From positions 13,710,956 to 13,774,955 of the forward strand of contig JBBMNZ010000014.1 in the NCBI GenBank assembly GCA_037954325.1: a stretch of 64,000 nt of DNA, given 5' to 3'. The notes beneath the pieces were generated by a model. It was not told where the DNA came from, made no database searches, and was given only the letters and a program-made list of their open reading frames with translations. The DNA comes from Fistularia commersonii. Its lineage: Eukaryota > Chordata > Actinopteri > Syngnathiformes > Fistulariidae. Below, piece by piece: positions 36,753 to 48,779 of the stretch (the stretch's first letter is position 1; every line of letters begins with the position of its first letter). The position numbers and the translations under genes were made by a program.

Positions 36753-39580
36753 GAGCCAAACACACCTTGGCTAGAGAAGAACTGGCTGACCAACAAGCCT
36801 TCCCTGATGATCTTTGACACCCCTCAGCATTTGGAATCTGTTGTTTTCACCCCCACAAACAACTGCAAACTGCAGATGAAAGGACTGCAAGGATGAAAGC
36901 CCCATAGCAGCAGAACACTAAAGAGACAGCAGAGTTTGGAGCTAAGGTCCCAGCCAGTCAGCGATCCTTTGTTCATTAGCTCCAAACAGCCAGATCAAGC
37001 CAATATGGACTTCAGCTCAGGAGAGCATTTGTTTTCATCAAGGCCCTCATCACATCTACAGCCCATCATGTGCAGCACTTGGTTGTTTTGGAGACAATCA
37101 GGATCGGTGCTTGCACAGTGGTGACCAAGCTCATCTGGCAGGATACAGAGCTGTAATGTAAAGGTACAAGCTGCGAGCCCCAAGGTCTCCATGGCCAGAG
37201 CTACGGTTCAGACTGTGAGCCAATAAGAATCCAGGTTACCCAACTGATACTTGATCTCTCTAAGGGTTTTTTTTTCCTTTGCAATGCCAGCCTCCAGAGT
37301 GAGGTAAGAAGTCAGAGATATCTGCAAAGCAGCAACAGTGGCCAGAAAGCGTCTATGGATTTCTGGTGTTGCTGAGAGACACTTCAGCTAGGTAGATGCT
37401 TCCACTGCAGGATAAGAAACTCCTACAGTCCTGACAAACATTCTCTACCAAGAAGAACTCATTGTCAACTGGCAAAGGACATTTTCAATTTCATAATTCA
37501 GCTTTTGGTTTATAGAATCCATCTCCTCCAACTGCCTACTCTCCCCAGTGCTGTGCCACTTGTGTTACTGCTGAATTTGCACAACAAAGCTAAATCAAAA
37601 GAGAGAAGAGGATATATGAATATATAGAGAGATATATAAATACAAACCTCTTGTTTTTGAAGCAAATGAGAAGTTGAAAAAAATGTTTTCAATTAAATGT
37701 ACAAAAGATAAGTTTCAGAAATTTCCATGGAGGCTTTGATATTTCAAAGATGAAAATTTACAAAAAAAAAAACAGAGGAACAGTCATCCTGTGCCATGTT
37801 TTACTTTGAATGTTGTTTAGTGCAAAGAGACTTCTTTTTGTTAGATGAAATGTGCTACGATGAAAATGTTGTCATGCTTAGTGACCGAAAGTGAGAGTAT
37901 AAAAATAGGTAAATGGCAAAAAATATATATATATTACGGACGTTTTTGTTTTTAAAATTTCATGAGGTACTGGGGTTACACCTATGCGTCATGTTTGGCT
38001 CTCAGAGTAGTGCAAGGACACATGATTTCTGGATTTTACCCATGAGCCACACAGCCTACTGTGCTTTTGTGTTTGTTTTGGAGAAACCAAATACATCTAG
38101 GCCTGATCAGTTTACTGGTTTAGCTTGGAAAAAAGTTGTCTGTGGCAGTCAGCCTCATCTTGTGGTAGAACACTACTTTTGAAACAGTAAGCCGTCATCT
38201 CAATTGAATGCTGGTAAACGTGGTCTAAAATGTCTCAATCATGTGTTTTAAGGCTTCCCCCTCTTCTGAAAGATTTTACAAGGTGTGACTTCCGAAAGGA
38301 TGATCAGTTTTGGTGTGCAGATAAAACTACACTGTCATTTTGGGCTTACTTTGGTCTGCAATGAAAACTGTAAAGCTATGGTTCCATTTTTAAAATGTGA
38401 ATGTGGTTAATGAAAAGATTATGAAATGTAGCTTGATTTATGTGAGTGTTTATGTACCAGTTGAAGGCCTTTCTCTTTTTGTTTCTGTGGTTTTAAAAGG
38501 ATAAGAAAAAAAGTTAAAATGTTTTCCTGTATGTGCTGCTCTACATTCACTTGCAGTGCTTCAACAACCATGCATTCTCCCATTTTCGATCAATTTTTTT
38601 CAAGACTAGATTTCCTGAAGAAGTCTCCCATCCTCTAAAAGCTTGTACTAAACCACCAGACAAGCCACTGATCAGCTCACCTGGGTGAGTGAAATGAAAC
38701 AACATAGAAACAAAAAAGAACAGTGGCATAAGAAAGCAGGTTCAATGAATCAAAAATACCGTAGCTAAACACACGATAAAGCCACTAAAATATTTTTGGC
38801 CTTTTCTGCCATGCTTCCTTAAGTTTTAAACCATCTGACACCAGAGTACTTTCTCTCTGTCCAGTTTGATTGGCATCTACCCTACTTAACCAAGAACTGT
38901 CTGACACAGTCCTGACAGCTTTGTTTCAAAATGTACCTCATATGAACCTCTTTCATTTATTTTGCCCCTGTACTAAGAAATATATCAGCCTAATGGAGAA
39001 ATGTAGGCTTTACCTTCTTGGATATTTCCATCTTGATGATTGTGATTGCAGTGAGAAAATTATTCACAGGTAAATTGGTGTGCGCTGAAACCTGTGCACA
39101 ACAATAACTTGCCTCTATTGGTTTTGAAGCTAGTTTTTTAAGCCATATTGTGCAAAGCTATTACTGTTTTTTATATGGTAAATTCACAAAATAATGGAGC
39201 TACTTTTCAGAAGTTTACAATACTGGTATACTGTGAAGACAAGGTAGAAGCTCCATTTTTTTTGCAATGTTCAGCTGTCTATTGCAGTCCACTAAACAGT
39301 GTTCTCAGTAAGTCTCTGTACTTCCTCAATAACAGTAATAAGTATTTTTCCTCCATGCTGAGGAACTATCAAAAAGTCAATAGGGGGATCGCTGAAGGAA
39401 TCACATTGTCCAGATAAGATGAAAATGATCAACCTAATGTGAAGATTAATTTAATTTAATTGTAGAAAAAAATGATACAAGGCATTAGTAGGTTTTGATA
39501 GTCCTGAACTCAATCTTTTTTTTATATCAGCATTTTGTTGACTGTCAATATGACAATAAAAATCAACCATTAAAATCAGT
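36753..39580 (+). other. plxna1: plxna1 3' untranslated region (probable extent)
   Basis: The stretch after the stop has no coding potential, no recognisable transposon and little simple repeat, unlike the flanks. The first canonical polyadenylation signal AATAAA is at 39555-39560, so cleavage is expected about 15-30 bases later. An ATTAAA variant at 37692-37697 could give a shorter form. A 3'UTR of 2-3 kb is usual for vertebrate plexin-A genes. The end point is inference from the signal alone. Confidence 0.6.
39555..39560 (+). terminator. Polyadenylation signal AATAAA, probable plxna1 3' end
   Basis: Canonical hexamer in tgacaataaaaatc, followed within 60 bases by T-rich and TG-containing sequence (cagtgtgattt), as expected for a downstream element. 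It is the first AATAAA after the plexin stop that I could find. Confidence 0.5.
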
Positions 39581-40380
39581 GTGATTTATATAAGCCACAA
39601 CTTGGCTTGTTTTTTTTTTTTTTCAGGTATGTACCCATTTACACCGCTCTGAAATTATATTGTTCTGTCTTTAGCAAGATGGTATTACAGTTCTAGTTAA
39701 CAGGGAGTTGTTTCAGCACATCATAACGATATCATGGCATTGCTGGACAAGAAAAAGGCTTTCTTGACTGTTTGCTTGAGAATTTAAAACAAGAACAAAT
39801 TTGGTTAAGTTTTATAAGCTCTATGTAATACTTGTTAATACAGCCCATGAAATAGATTTTTTAGGAAATTATATGTCTGAAACAAGCCATAAAATCACGG
39901 GATCTGTCTTCAGTCAACACCTTTTTGAAAGACCCTTGTTCACGTCACATAAAGAGACAATTGAATGTCCCAATGTGCAGGACACTCATTATTTGCCTCA
40001 TGGGTTGTTTATGTTCAATGTAAACCAATGCTCCCTTGACTCATTGTACAGGTGTTTCAGTTATGTGAATGGGCAAATCTGCAGTGAACATCATCTATAT
40101 ATTATCATAACATCATATATATATATATATGGAGAGAGCAAGAGATATATAGAGAGAGAGTAGAGCAAGTCTACTTCACTCACAACTTTGAAAGTTACTC
40201 ACATTTTATAGCACGGTTACAATATAACACAGACATAACTAACATATCCCAATACATAGCACACCCTCTTTCAACACTCCCTTAGTCTATATTCCACACC
40301 CAACTGTCCTTTTTTTTTCTCATTTACATATCTCTCCCCTTAGCCAATCACATCCCCAAGGCCGCCAAAGACACCACATT
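39581..40380. other. Intergenic sequence just after the plexin
   Basis: Unique-looking AT-rich sequence with a T run at 39609-39624 and short TA and GA tracts at 40115-40160. No gene seen. The 120-codon frame at 39801-40163 runs into the simple repeat and has no known domain. Confidence 0.55.
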
Positions 40381-40589
40381 ACCCCGTGCGTAAGAGGATT
40401 AGGATTAGCATTGTCCCCAGCAATCCATGCATTAACCACAAAGTCCTATTGATGCTTAAGAAGATGACGAATTCTCTGTGCTCTGTCCCTCTGGGCCCCA
40501 CCACTGATTGGGATGGTGATGGTGCCAGTGGCACATCACCATCAGACTGGTCAGCAGAAAAAGCTAATGACTGGTAGAGCGCCAAGCAG

Positions 40590-41420
40590 TCTTGGTGGAA
40601 CAGCTATTTGGTTTCTTCGGCACAGTCGCCCTCTGTGGACCACATCAGACAGTTTATTCAGAACTCCCGCAGTTGCTCACAGAGGCTGTGGTATTTTTCC
40701 ATTCCCTGTTCCCCCTTTACCTCTGGTTCCAGGGGGGCCCTGAACACCATTTCTACGGAGGTGCACAGCTCATCCACAATTATCATTGTCGCAGAAGTAC
40801 ATTTTGTGGACTCCTGCACCGCCAACAGGACCAGTGGAAGGGGAAGGTCCCTGTTTAGTTGGTGGTTGTCTATAAGGAAGATGGGTAGCCAGGGTCATGT
40901 TGAACCATTCCACCAAGCCATTGCATTGGAGTTGAGGTGGACTAAACATTGTCTTCCTGACACCCAGATACTGGCACCCCTCATGGAAAACCATGAAGTC
41001 AAATTTTCTCTCCTAATTTAAAGCAGCAAAACATCAGACACCTACCGGTCCATCAGTTTTTGGTAGCTGTATTCATGGTAACAATTCATTCTAATAGGGC
41101 CTACCAGCTCTATCTCCCTCACTGAAGGGGCAGGGTCTTGGCACCAATGTTCTATCCTCTGTTCTACCCATACCTCATGTAACTCAAGCTGGTTTGCGCT
41201 TCGTTCCATCTGACCGCAATTTCCTATCATTATCATGGGAACAGGGAGAAATGAGTCTAGGGGCAAGGTCTTGGCACCGACATTTAGCTCGCTGCTCCAC
41301 CTATCGATAACATTGGCCAGGCTGGATCGTGCTTCTTTACATCTGAGATCGTGATTGGTGATCAACACTATTGCCGCTCTCACTTCGACAGAGGCTGTGA
41401 TTTCTCCAGTTGTCATTCTA
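40590..41420 (-). mobile_element. Ty3/Gypsy-type LTR retrotransposon remnant (integrase region)
   Basis: The - strand shows CQYLGVRKTMFSPPQLQCNG then LVEWFNMTLATHL (frame 40770-40994), matching the integrase core block 'LGIRKTRTTPLHPQSDG.VERFNRTL'. The catalytic-side glutamate is visible in LVEWFN. The following piece, in a shifted frame, resembles the region after the core. Upstream on the - strand (41042-41416) lies a 124-codon frame with no clear match and an internal repeat. Frameshifts and stops show a dead copy; no LTRs were found. Confidence 0.5.
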
Positions 41421-43362
41421 ATCCTACTTCTAACAGAATAAACTGAAATGTGTTGTGCTTAAGCACTTAAACTTCTGATCTACAGGGTGAAACAGCATAA
41501 AAGCCGCTGACCAAAGAGAGTATCCACATCAGCCCATCCCTGACCCATTATTCTCAAAGTTCTCCTGAAATTTGATTCAGTTTAAGTACTCCCCTGTAGG
41601 TAGTGGGTGTTTTTTTCTTTTCTGATCAATGGATAAGCTGAGGCAATTGAGTTGTCTCAATTGCTTCTTTGGTAAAGAAATTGTAAAGAGTGATATGAAA
41701 AAAAAATGCTATGGTTTAGTTATAAACCAAAAAGAAAGTCTGCAACATTGTGAGATAACACTCACTTGGTTTATGGTGCTTTTGATTCTTTATTTTGCTT
41801 CTTGTTTTCTACTCTACTTGATGAGTTAAAAGATGAAAAGACAGAGGACATGCTTTGAAGGTACCACTTCATTTCCCATTCTGTTGCATCTGTGGTATTA
41901 AGCTTTTTCCACACAGAAAAAGACAGGAATGCAGCAGAAAAGATAGAACTGTAGAAGGAAGGAGATCTGGGCTGTGATTGACCAAAACAGAACTGTTCAT
42001 TGTGCCTTGTCAGCTTTGTCTCAGAATTGAAAAACATGTTTTATGCTTTTTTTTCCCACATTGATTGAAATGGGATTCATGATTCAAAATGAGATTAAGG
42101 AAGGTGTGGAAAAAAATTTCAGTGATACATTTTATACATTTTATATTTTGACAGCGATAATCTGAGAACATATTTCATGACACACTCTTATTGTTGTTAA
42201 GCAAGTTTGAATAAAATAATATCTCAACTGCAAACCTCCTTAGACCTGGAGTCACACCTGCTTAGCTGTCATAACATGTAAAAGATAATTTTCCGCATAC
42301 ACTGAAATACTTTGGGAAACCACCTAACCATGATTTTATAATTTTTGTTCATTTTCAGTCAGTAATACTGTTTAAGTTATATAGGCTAGGATATTTATCA
42401 TATGTGGATATTTAAGAATGACTTTTTTAGTTTTTTTTCTTCCTGTTTCAGCAGAGGGATGAACACAAAATAGTTTCACATTCCCATCAATTCCCAAATC
42501 CATCAATTCACTTCCTTACCCTTGCTGACTTTATTCCTGGTTGGCTGAAACAATCGTGACTCCTTGTCTGTTTCCACAGTATAGTGACTTTTTCCCTTTA
42601 TTAATGGTTTCAAGAACAAGCACAGAGTCGTGACAGTATTTAGCCTTGAAGAAAGAATTTGATGGAGTTGCGCTTAGATTTATTTGCCTATAATATCTTC
42701 AAAAATATGCTGCTTTGTATTTGTACAAATTTCTCATTGAAAGGTATCACTACATATCTGCCAAGTATTCTTGGTTTGGTTTTCAGTGTGTATCATAATG
42801 CCACAACCTACATCTCAAACATCCGCCACCAATACACAGAGATGTCACACCTTCTTCTGTCAACTCCATTTTCCTAACCTGCTGAGTTCACTTTGATTGA
42901 AGTACATTCCAGAGAAGAAACAGAGGAAACATTTACAAAAAAAGATTAAAGAGAAATTCTGGGATAAAAGAAAGAAAAGACCGGGAGTTTGATACTTTAA
43001 GAATTCTGATACCTTTCAGAAGATTTCAGACTTGAAGCTGCTGTGACAGGTTTAGGCTGTTTCACACCCATGTAGATTTACCACTCTCGGATTTTTGCAG
43101 ATTTATGAAGTGTAAATAGACACGCATCAAGGAGATCTTAGCCCTTTTTTGCTAAATGTGACTCATCTGATGTTTTCATTCCATTACTCTCCCAATATAC
43201 CCATCAGAGTTTTGAGTATTACAGCTGTAAAAAAGGAGAGAAGGAAAGTTGTAGGCATCGGTTTGACTTCTCCCCCTGTTTTGCCTACAGTGATGCTAAT
43301 TTGGTCAGTGACAGATTAGAAACAAAATGATAAGCTTTTGATCAGCAGACTTTGCTCCTAGA

Positions 43363-43403
43363 CCCCCCCCACCACCACCACCACCACCACCACCACCACC
43401 ACC
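43363..43403. repeat. Poly-C and (CCA)n microsatellite
   Basis: Eight C followed by about eleven CCA units. Confidence 0.95.
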
Positions 43404-44805
43404 CTCAGTGTGAGGAAATGACTCAGGAAGAAACGAAACTATGTTGACAATCAAGAAGCCATATTTGTTGCGTATCTCAACCAGATGGAAAGACTGGAAT
43501 TTTTACAGCGACGGCCAGACTGGTGAATACTTAAATTCCTACATCAGTCATACCCCAGCTTTTGCCCAATTGTAGCTGAAATAGCCCCCTTGTGACCTAT
43601 ACTGCAGGACAGGCATTATCGATAATGAATGAAAAATAAACACAATGATAATACTATAAAGTAAATAATAATAATACACAGCATGTTCTTGTCCCCCAAA
43701 TTCCACCACAATGTCTTGAAGTGTTGTTTATGTTTGACGAATGAATATGATTTAAAGGAGTATATTCGCCTTAGGTTGAAAAACAAATATATCTGAAATC
43801 CACTGAAAAGAAGATAATACTTCATTTCAGTGGTTTAGAAAAGATAACAGATGGTGACTATTCTTCAAATGTAATAAAACTTCCCCAAAAACATTTTCTT
43901 TAATTCTTCTTACTATCTTGTTACTTTCTGAAAGCCACTTTGTGGGAATTTGACTGCAGAAGGCTCACTGTGGAGTATTTACATGTTTGTTGTGAAAAAT
44001 TTGATCATTCACAGATATTACCAACAGGACATGAATGCTCAAGCTCATGCATTCACACAGGATGGTTAAAATTCATATTATCATCAACTGGACAGAACTG
44101 GCAAATAGGTAAGAATTTCTGTAATTGCTACAAAGTAAGTGATTACAGTAATAGTGTGTGTATGTGTATATGTATAATATAATCATCTTTTTATTCAATA
44201 GCTCTTTGGAAAATTGTATGTGTTGCAATTCAGTAATATTTGCATGAGGAGATAGTAACATCCTCTGCTGTTACCTCTCGCCTCTCATATTAAACAGTCC
44301 TATATCTCTGTTGCAAAACAATCTCTGATCCTGTCCTCAAATCTCTGTCTGAGATTTTCCATTAGCAGCTGAGAAATGTAACATTTAAATGCTATTCCCT
44401 CTTAGGAATCAAAGGATTTGACAGTCAACCCATCAATCAAATTAAAAAATTCAATTTCAAAAACATAAAGAGGAGAGATTTAGACCTCCAGAGAGTATCT
44501 GACCTGGATATCACAGACACTTTCTCTTTGTTCTCTATAGAATTGACCTCTCTTTATTACCCTAAGTGTTTTGTCCAATTCTTCCTTCCACCTATGGGGC
44601 CTTTTTGAGCTCTGTGACTTGTTTGTTTTTCTACACTCTGAATTTTCTGGTCAATGCCAGACTGATTGTAGCAATGGTATCTATTTTAATTTTTAATTTT
44701 TTTCACCTCATCAATCTTGACTTAGTGTTGTCATAAATTCTGTGACACAATTGGAGTACTTGTATAAGAGACTTGAAAAACAAAAAACAAACAAACAAAA
44801 AAAAA

Positions 44806-44808
44806 ATA

Positions 44809-44839
<31 letters not shown>

Positions 44840-44840
44840 G

Positions 44841-44885
<45 letters not shown>
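44806..44885. repeat. (TA)n - poly-T - (TA)n compound tract
   Basis: About 10 TA units, about 15 T, a short spacer and about 19 TA units. Each TA arm is self-complementary, so the block could extrude hairpins. Confidence 0.95.
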
Positions 44886-44887
<2 letters not shown>

Positions 44888-45088
44888 CATCTTATGTCCC
44901 TTCACGCAGTTGCTTTAAGTCATCCTCTGATGTCACATTTTGTTACAGTTCCTCCTTAGTAAAAGGGCATTTTCTATTGATTGGTAAGTCCTAAAAAGCT
45001 GATATTATCTCTGTATTACAGCCAAAAAATGAAAGAAAAAAAATTGTATGGTGGATGGTTCTGGATACCCTCAGAACATAGAAGTGTA

Positions 45089-46671
45089 CAGTGTGGCACA
45101 AAAGTATTTAGTCAGCCACCAATTGTGCAAGTTTACCGACTTAAAAAGATGAGAGGCCTATAGGTTTCATCCTAGATACACTTCAACTATGAGAGGCAGA
45201 ATGAGAAAAAAAATCCAGAAAATTATATTGTCTGATTTTTGTAAATAAGTTATTTGCTAATTATAGTGGAAAATAAGCATTTGGTCATTAGCAAAAGTTT
45301 ACCTCAATACTTTGTTATTTACCCTTTGTTGACAATGGCAGAGGTCAAGTGTTTTCTGTAAGTCTTCACAAGGTTTTCACAAACTGTTGCTGGTATTTTG
45401 GCTCATTCCTCCATGCAGATCTCTTCTAGAGCAGTGATGTATTGGGGCTGTCGCTGGGCAACACGGACTTTCAACTCCCTCCAAAGATTTTCTATGGGGT
45501 TGAGTTCTGGAGACTGGCTTGGTCACTCCAGGACCTTGAAATGCTTCTTACCAAGCCACTCCTTTTTTGCCCGGGTGGTGTGTTTTGAATCGTCATGCTG
45601 AAAGACCTAGCCATGTTTCATCTTCATTTCCCTTGCTGATGGAAGGTTTTCACTCAAAATGTCACAATACATGGTCCCATTCATTCTTTCCTTTACACGG
45701 ATCAGTCGTCCAGGTCCCGTTGCAGAAAAATTGCAAAAGCATGATGTTTCCACCCCCATGTTTCACAGTGGGTATGGTGTGATTTGGATGTAACTCAGCA
45801 TTCTTCTCTGCCACACAGGACAAGTTGAGTAGTTTGTCCCAAAAAGTTCTCTTTTGCTCTCATCTAATTATAGCACATTCTCCCAATCCTCTTCTGGATC
45901 ATCCAAATGCTCTCTAGCAAACTTCAGACGAGCCTAGACATGTACTGGCTTAAGAAGAGGGACATGTCCGGCACTGCTGGATTTGGGTCCCTGGCGGCCT
46001 AGCATGCTACTGATGGTAGCCTTTTTTACTTAGGTCCAAGCTCTGTGCAGGTCATTCACTCGGTCCCCTTATGTCATTCTAAGATTTTTGGTCACTGTCC
46101 TTGTGACCATTTTCACCCCACGGGTGAGATCTTGCGTGGAACCCCAGAACAAGGGACATTATCAGTGGTCTTGTGTGTCTTCCATTTTCTAATAATTGCT
46201 CCCACAGTTGATTTCTTCAGACCAAGCTGCTTACCTATTGCAGAGTCAGTCTTCCCAGCCCGGTGCAGGTCTACACTTTTTTTTCTGGTGTCCTTTGACA
46301 GCTCTTTAGTCTTGGAATTAGGCATGTGACTTTTTGAGGTTGTGGACAGGTGTCTTTTATACTGATAACCAGTTCAAACAGGTGCCATTAATACAGGTAA
46401 TGTGTGGAGGACAGAGGAGCCTCTTGAAGAAATTACAGGTCTGTGAGAGCCAGAAATCTTGTTTGTTTATAGGTGACCCAATACTTATTTTACCAAGGAA
46501 TTTACCAATTCATTCATTATAAATTCTACAATGTGATTTTCTGGATTCTTTCCCCCCTTTCTCTCTTATAGTTGAAGTGTACCTATAATGAAAATTACAG
46601 GACACCCTCATCATTTTAAGAGGGAGAACTTGTACTACTGGTGGGTGACAAAATATGTTTTTGCCTCACTG
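45089..46671 (-). mobile_element. Tc1-like DNA transposon, 1.58 kb, both ends present, transposase dead
   Basis: The left end CAGTGTGGCACAAAAGTATT and the right end (reversed CAGTGAGGCAAAAACATATT) are inverted repeats. Each is flanked by TA (45087-45088 and 46672-46673), the Tc1/mariner target duplication. A second related block about 90-150 bases in on each side (ACACTTCAACTATGAGAG on the left, CTTATAGTTGAAGTGTACC on the right) gives the IR/DR plan of about 200-bp repeats. Length fits an autonomous Tc1. The transposase on the - strand is broken, as listed separately. Confidence 0.9.
45340..46325 (-). pseudogene. Tc1 transposase pseudogene
   Basis: The first 70 codons (46325 to 46113) are intact: MPNSKTKELSKDTRKKSVDL, then AIGKQLGLKKSTVGAIIRKW, the paired-like helix-turn-helix DNA-binding domain. 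The frame then ends at a stop in a one-base deletion near PRKISP. In other frames the C-terminal half can be followed with further stops: the LDESK block and the late HDDSKHTTRAKKEWL and SPELNPIENLWRELK blocks, which carry the DDE-type catalytic region. With at least one frameshift and several stops, no active enzyme can be made. Confidence 0.85.
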
Positions 46672-46899
46672 TACCTTTGAGTTGTCCACTGAGTCAGCTG
46701 TTCCAGAACATGATTTTGATTTTTGATTTTTAATGCCAAAATACCTATATTTTGTATTAACTCAATTCAGAGATCAGAGACACTTTTTGTTCCAGAGAGG
46801 TAATTGAGGGGCACAGGGGCTAGCATTGCATCCTAGCTGGCTGTACATCTATAACTGTACTGCAGTACAAATGGCAGTACAGCTATAACTAAGTCCACA

Positions 46900-47110
46900 T
46901 CTGCACAATGGGATGAAGAAAAACTACATTTATGCAATGCGCTCTTTATTCATACAATAGATACAACACGAGTAGCATTACACTTGATGGGGGGTGATGA
47001 AGGGAGTTTCCAGAGCCGAGGAGTTGGACAGCTTGGGGGCAAAATCTTGGTTTTGCAGCTAAGCCAGTAGAGCCTGTGTCCTGATGGGAGCCACTCAAAC
47101 GCCAGGGACA
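46900..47110 (-). mobile_element. LINE 3' fragment, probably Rex1-related
   Basis: The - strand gives FEWLPSGHRLYW and CKTKILPPSCPTPRL-like pieces, recalling the 'LLPSGRRYRALYTRTSRHRNSFFPQA' block near the C-terminus of Rex1-type polyproteins. It is short and shifted, so family assignment is weak. Confidence 0.35.
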
Positions 47111-47339
47111 ATTTTTGGGATGGATCCTATTGGCTGTTCTTGTTGTTTGTCAGTTGTGGAGGTGGGAGACAGATGTAACAGACTGGTTCATGATTTTAGA
47201 ACAGACCTTGGCAGTGCACTCTGTGGGGTTTCTGTCCTGTAAGGTAATCGAGCAGAAACAGGAGGTAAAGGTCATCATACTCTCAATAAAGGAATGGGAT
47301 GTGGTCAGGATGGTACTGTCACCAATGACATTTCCTGAG

Positions 47340-47745
47340 GATCCCCTTAGTGTTTGTCATGATTTCAGAGGTGATCCCTGGCCAAAAAGGCAAACGCAAG
47401 AAGACTCAGGAGGCAAGGCGTCTTATGGGGTTTATTTGACAAGAGAGACGGATGGAGAGCTGTGCTGGGTATGGGTTGTTTCTGGGATTGGGTCACGAGG
47501 TGAGGAAGGAAAGAAGTTGCAAGGAGAGGCATTGACCCCCAGGAACTAGTGACTGGCAAGGAGAGGCAGTGACTCCTGGGACTATGAACTGGTGAGAAAA
47601 GGCAATAGGTAGACTACAGGGATAAGGAACTACCAAGGAACAACCAACAATCTGGCACTGATGGGCTGGCAGCAGGCTCCACCTGACGAGGCCTGATGAG
47701 GCACAGCTGTGAACTGCCCCCACCTGATGTCCAAATCAGGTTCTC
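47340..47745. repeat. Unassigned repeat-like block with imperfect tandem units
   Basis: CAAGGAGAGGCATTGACCCC, then AGGAACTAGTGACTGGCAAG and GAGAGGCAGTGACTCCTGGG, ACTATGAACTGGTGAGAAAA show units of about 40 bases (xAAGGAGAGGCAxTGAC...GGxACTAxxxACTGG). This is a small degenerate minisatellite. It lies between LINE pieces and may be part of a transposon I do not recognise. Confidence 0.45.
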
Positions 47746-47749
47746 TAGA

Positions 47750-48195
47750 GAAGAGAAATGCATCGAAAGCCCCAGCCTCTGATCCCAATTGTTTGAGAAC
47801 CTCATTGGATGGTCAAAGGCAGTGCCAAGGTATCTATATTCCTTCATTGTTTCACCAACCCTGTTGTGGGGACTTTCGAGGTGTCTAGGAATTGAGTCAG
47901 TAATGAAGAAGAGAGAATCAAAAAGGGGCTCTGTTACTATATCGGTGTGGGTTTTTAGGATTCTCTCCATGGCCTTCATCACCAGATAGGTAAGAGAAAC
48001 TGAGGCTCTGATGACGACTTAGGGCATTCAGGACCTTTGTGATAACCTTTTTGGGACAGGAATCACTGTTGAGTGTTTTCACATCTGGGGCACTGTGCTG
48101 CAGGACAGGGGCTTGTGGAAAGGGTGATGGAATACCTCTCCTAGCTGCTCAGCAAAGTGCTTTAGGGTCTGTCTGCAGATGTAATTTTCATATTA
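47750..48195 (-). mobile_element. Rex1-like LINE fragment with internal deletion
   Basis: The - strand frame to 47982 begins MMKAMERILKTHTDIVTEPL, similar to the VMEAIEKIVKIHITRVTEPL of the copy at 27265-27800. It then jumps to KEYRYLGTAFDHPMRF, which belongs several hundred residues later in a non-LTR reverse transcriptase. The palm was therefore deleted. The 5' flank (48060-48190: CACTGTGCTGCAGGACAGG) aligns with 27660-27770. Confidence 0.65.
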
Positions 48196-48229
48196 TTTAG
48201 CTTGGATACAGTAAAATGCTTCTTCCAGA

Positions 48230-48640
48230 GGGTTCAATCTGCTGGGCATAGCCACGAACAACATTGAGTATCACAGCTTCAATTTCAGACTCAAGTATGA
48301 CATTTTTTTTCACCTCCAGAACATTCCTGACAAACTCCTCCCTCAAGAAAACTCCAACTCAATTTCTCTTGTCAGTACTATGATAGTACAACTTAAAGCA
48401 TGCTACTAAGCTTCTAGCCTTACAACCTTTCCGCCCAGTCTCCTGGACACAGTATAACCAGTATGACCCTGTAGGTCATCGGTTGCTGTGAACCTGGGCC
48501 TTGACTGATCTGGTTATTATGATTGATTCATATGTTTGGTTTTTGGGCCGGGTGCCATTCCTGACGCAACCCTCTGCATTTATCAGGGCTTGGGACAGGC
48601 TCAGCTGGGATTGGGTTAATTCTGTCCTCATGAAGCTCCA
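48230..48640 (-). mobile_element. RTE-like LINE 5' region fragment
   Basis: 48319-48470 is similar to 35762-35915 (TTTCTCTT, TACAACTTAAA, AAGC(T/C)TCTAGCCTT(A/G)CAACCTTTCC). The GGTGCCATTCCTGACGCAAC, CCTCTGCATTTATCAGGGCT segment is a very common fish repeat found at the 5' side of RTE-type elements. A related one occurs near 36175-36215. Confidence 0.55.
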
Positions 48641-48779
48641 GTAAATGAAGACCAGCAGGGGAAATAAGATGATAGTGCATAATTGGTGTAGCTTTCAGAG
48701 CTTCATCCACCTCCTCTGTTCCCGTTCTATCAATGGTGAATTAAAAAAGTACTATATTTTTAGTGTGTATTGATCTAAA

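Larger units (their letters stand above)
41421..45086. other. Intergenic region, no gene recognised
   Basis: AT-rich sequence with a (CCA)n tract (43370-43403) and a TA/T block (44806-44885). Open frames here are short and have no known domains. No transposon was recognised. Confidence 0.55.

Noticed and set aside
47115..47549. 144-codon + strand frame
   Set aside because: It runs against LINE pieces and through the imperfect minisatellite; no recognisable protein and no splice or promoter context.
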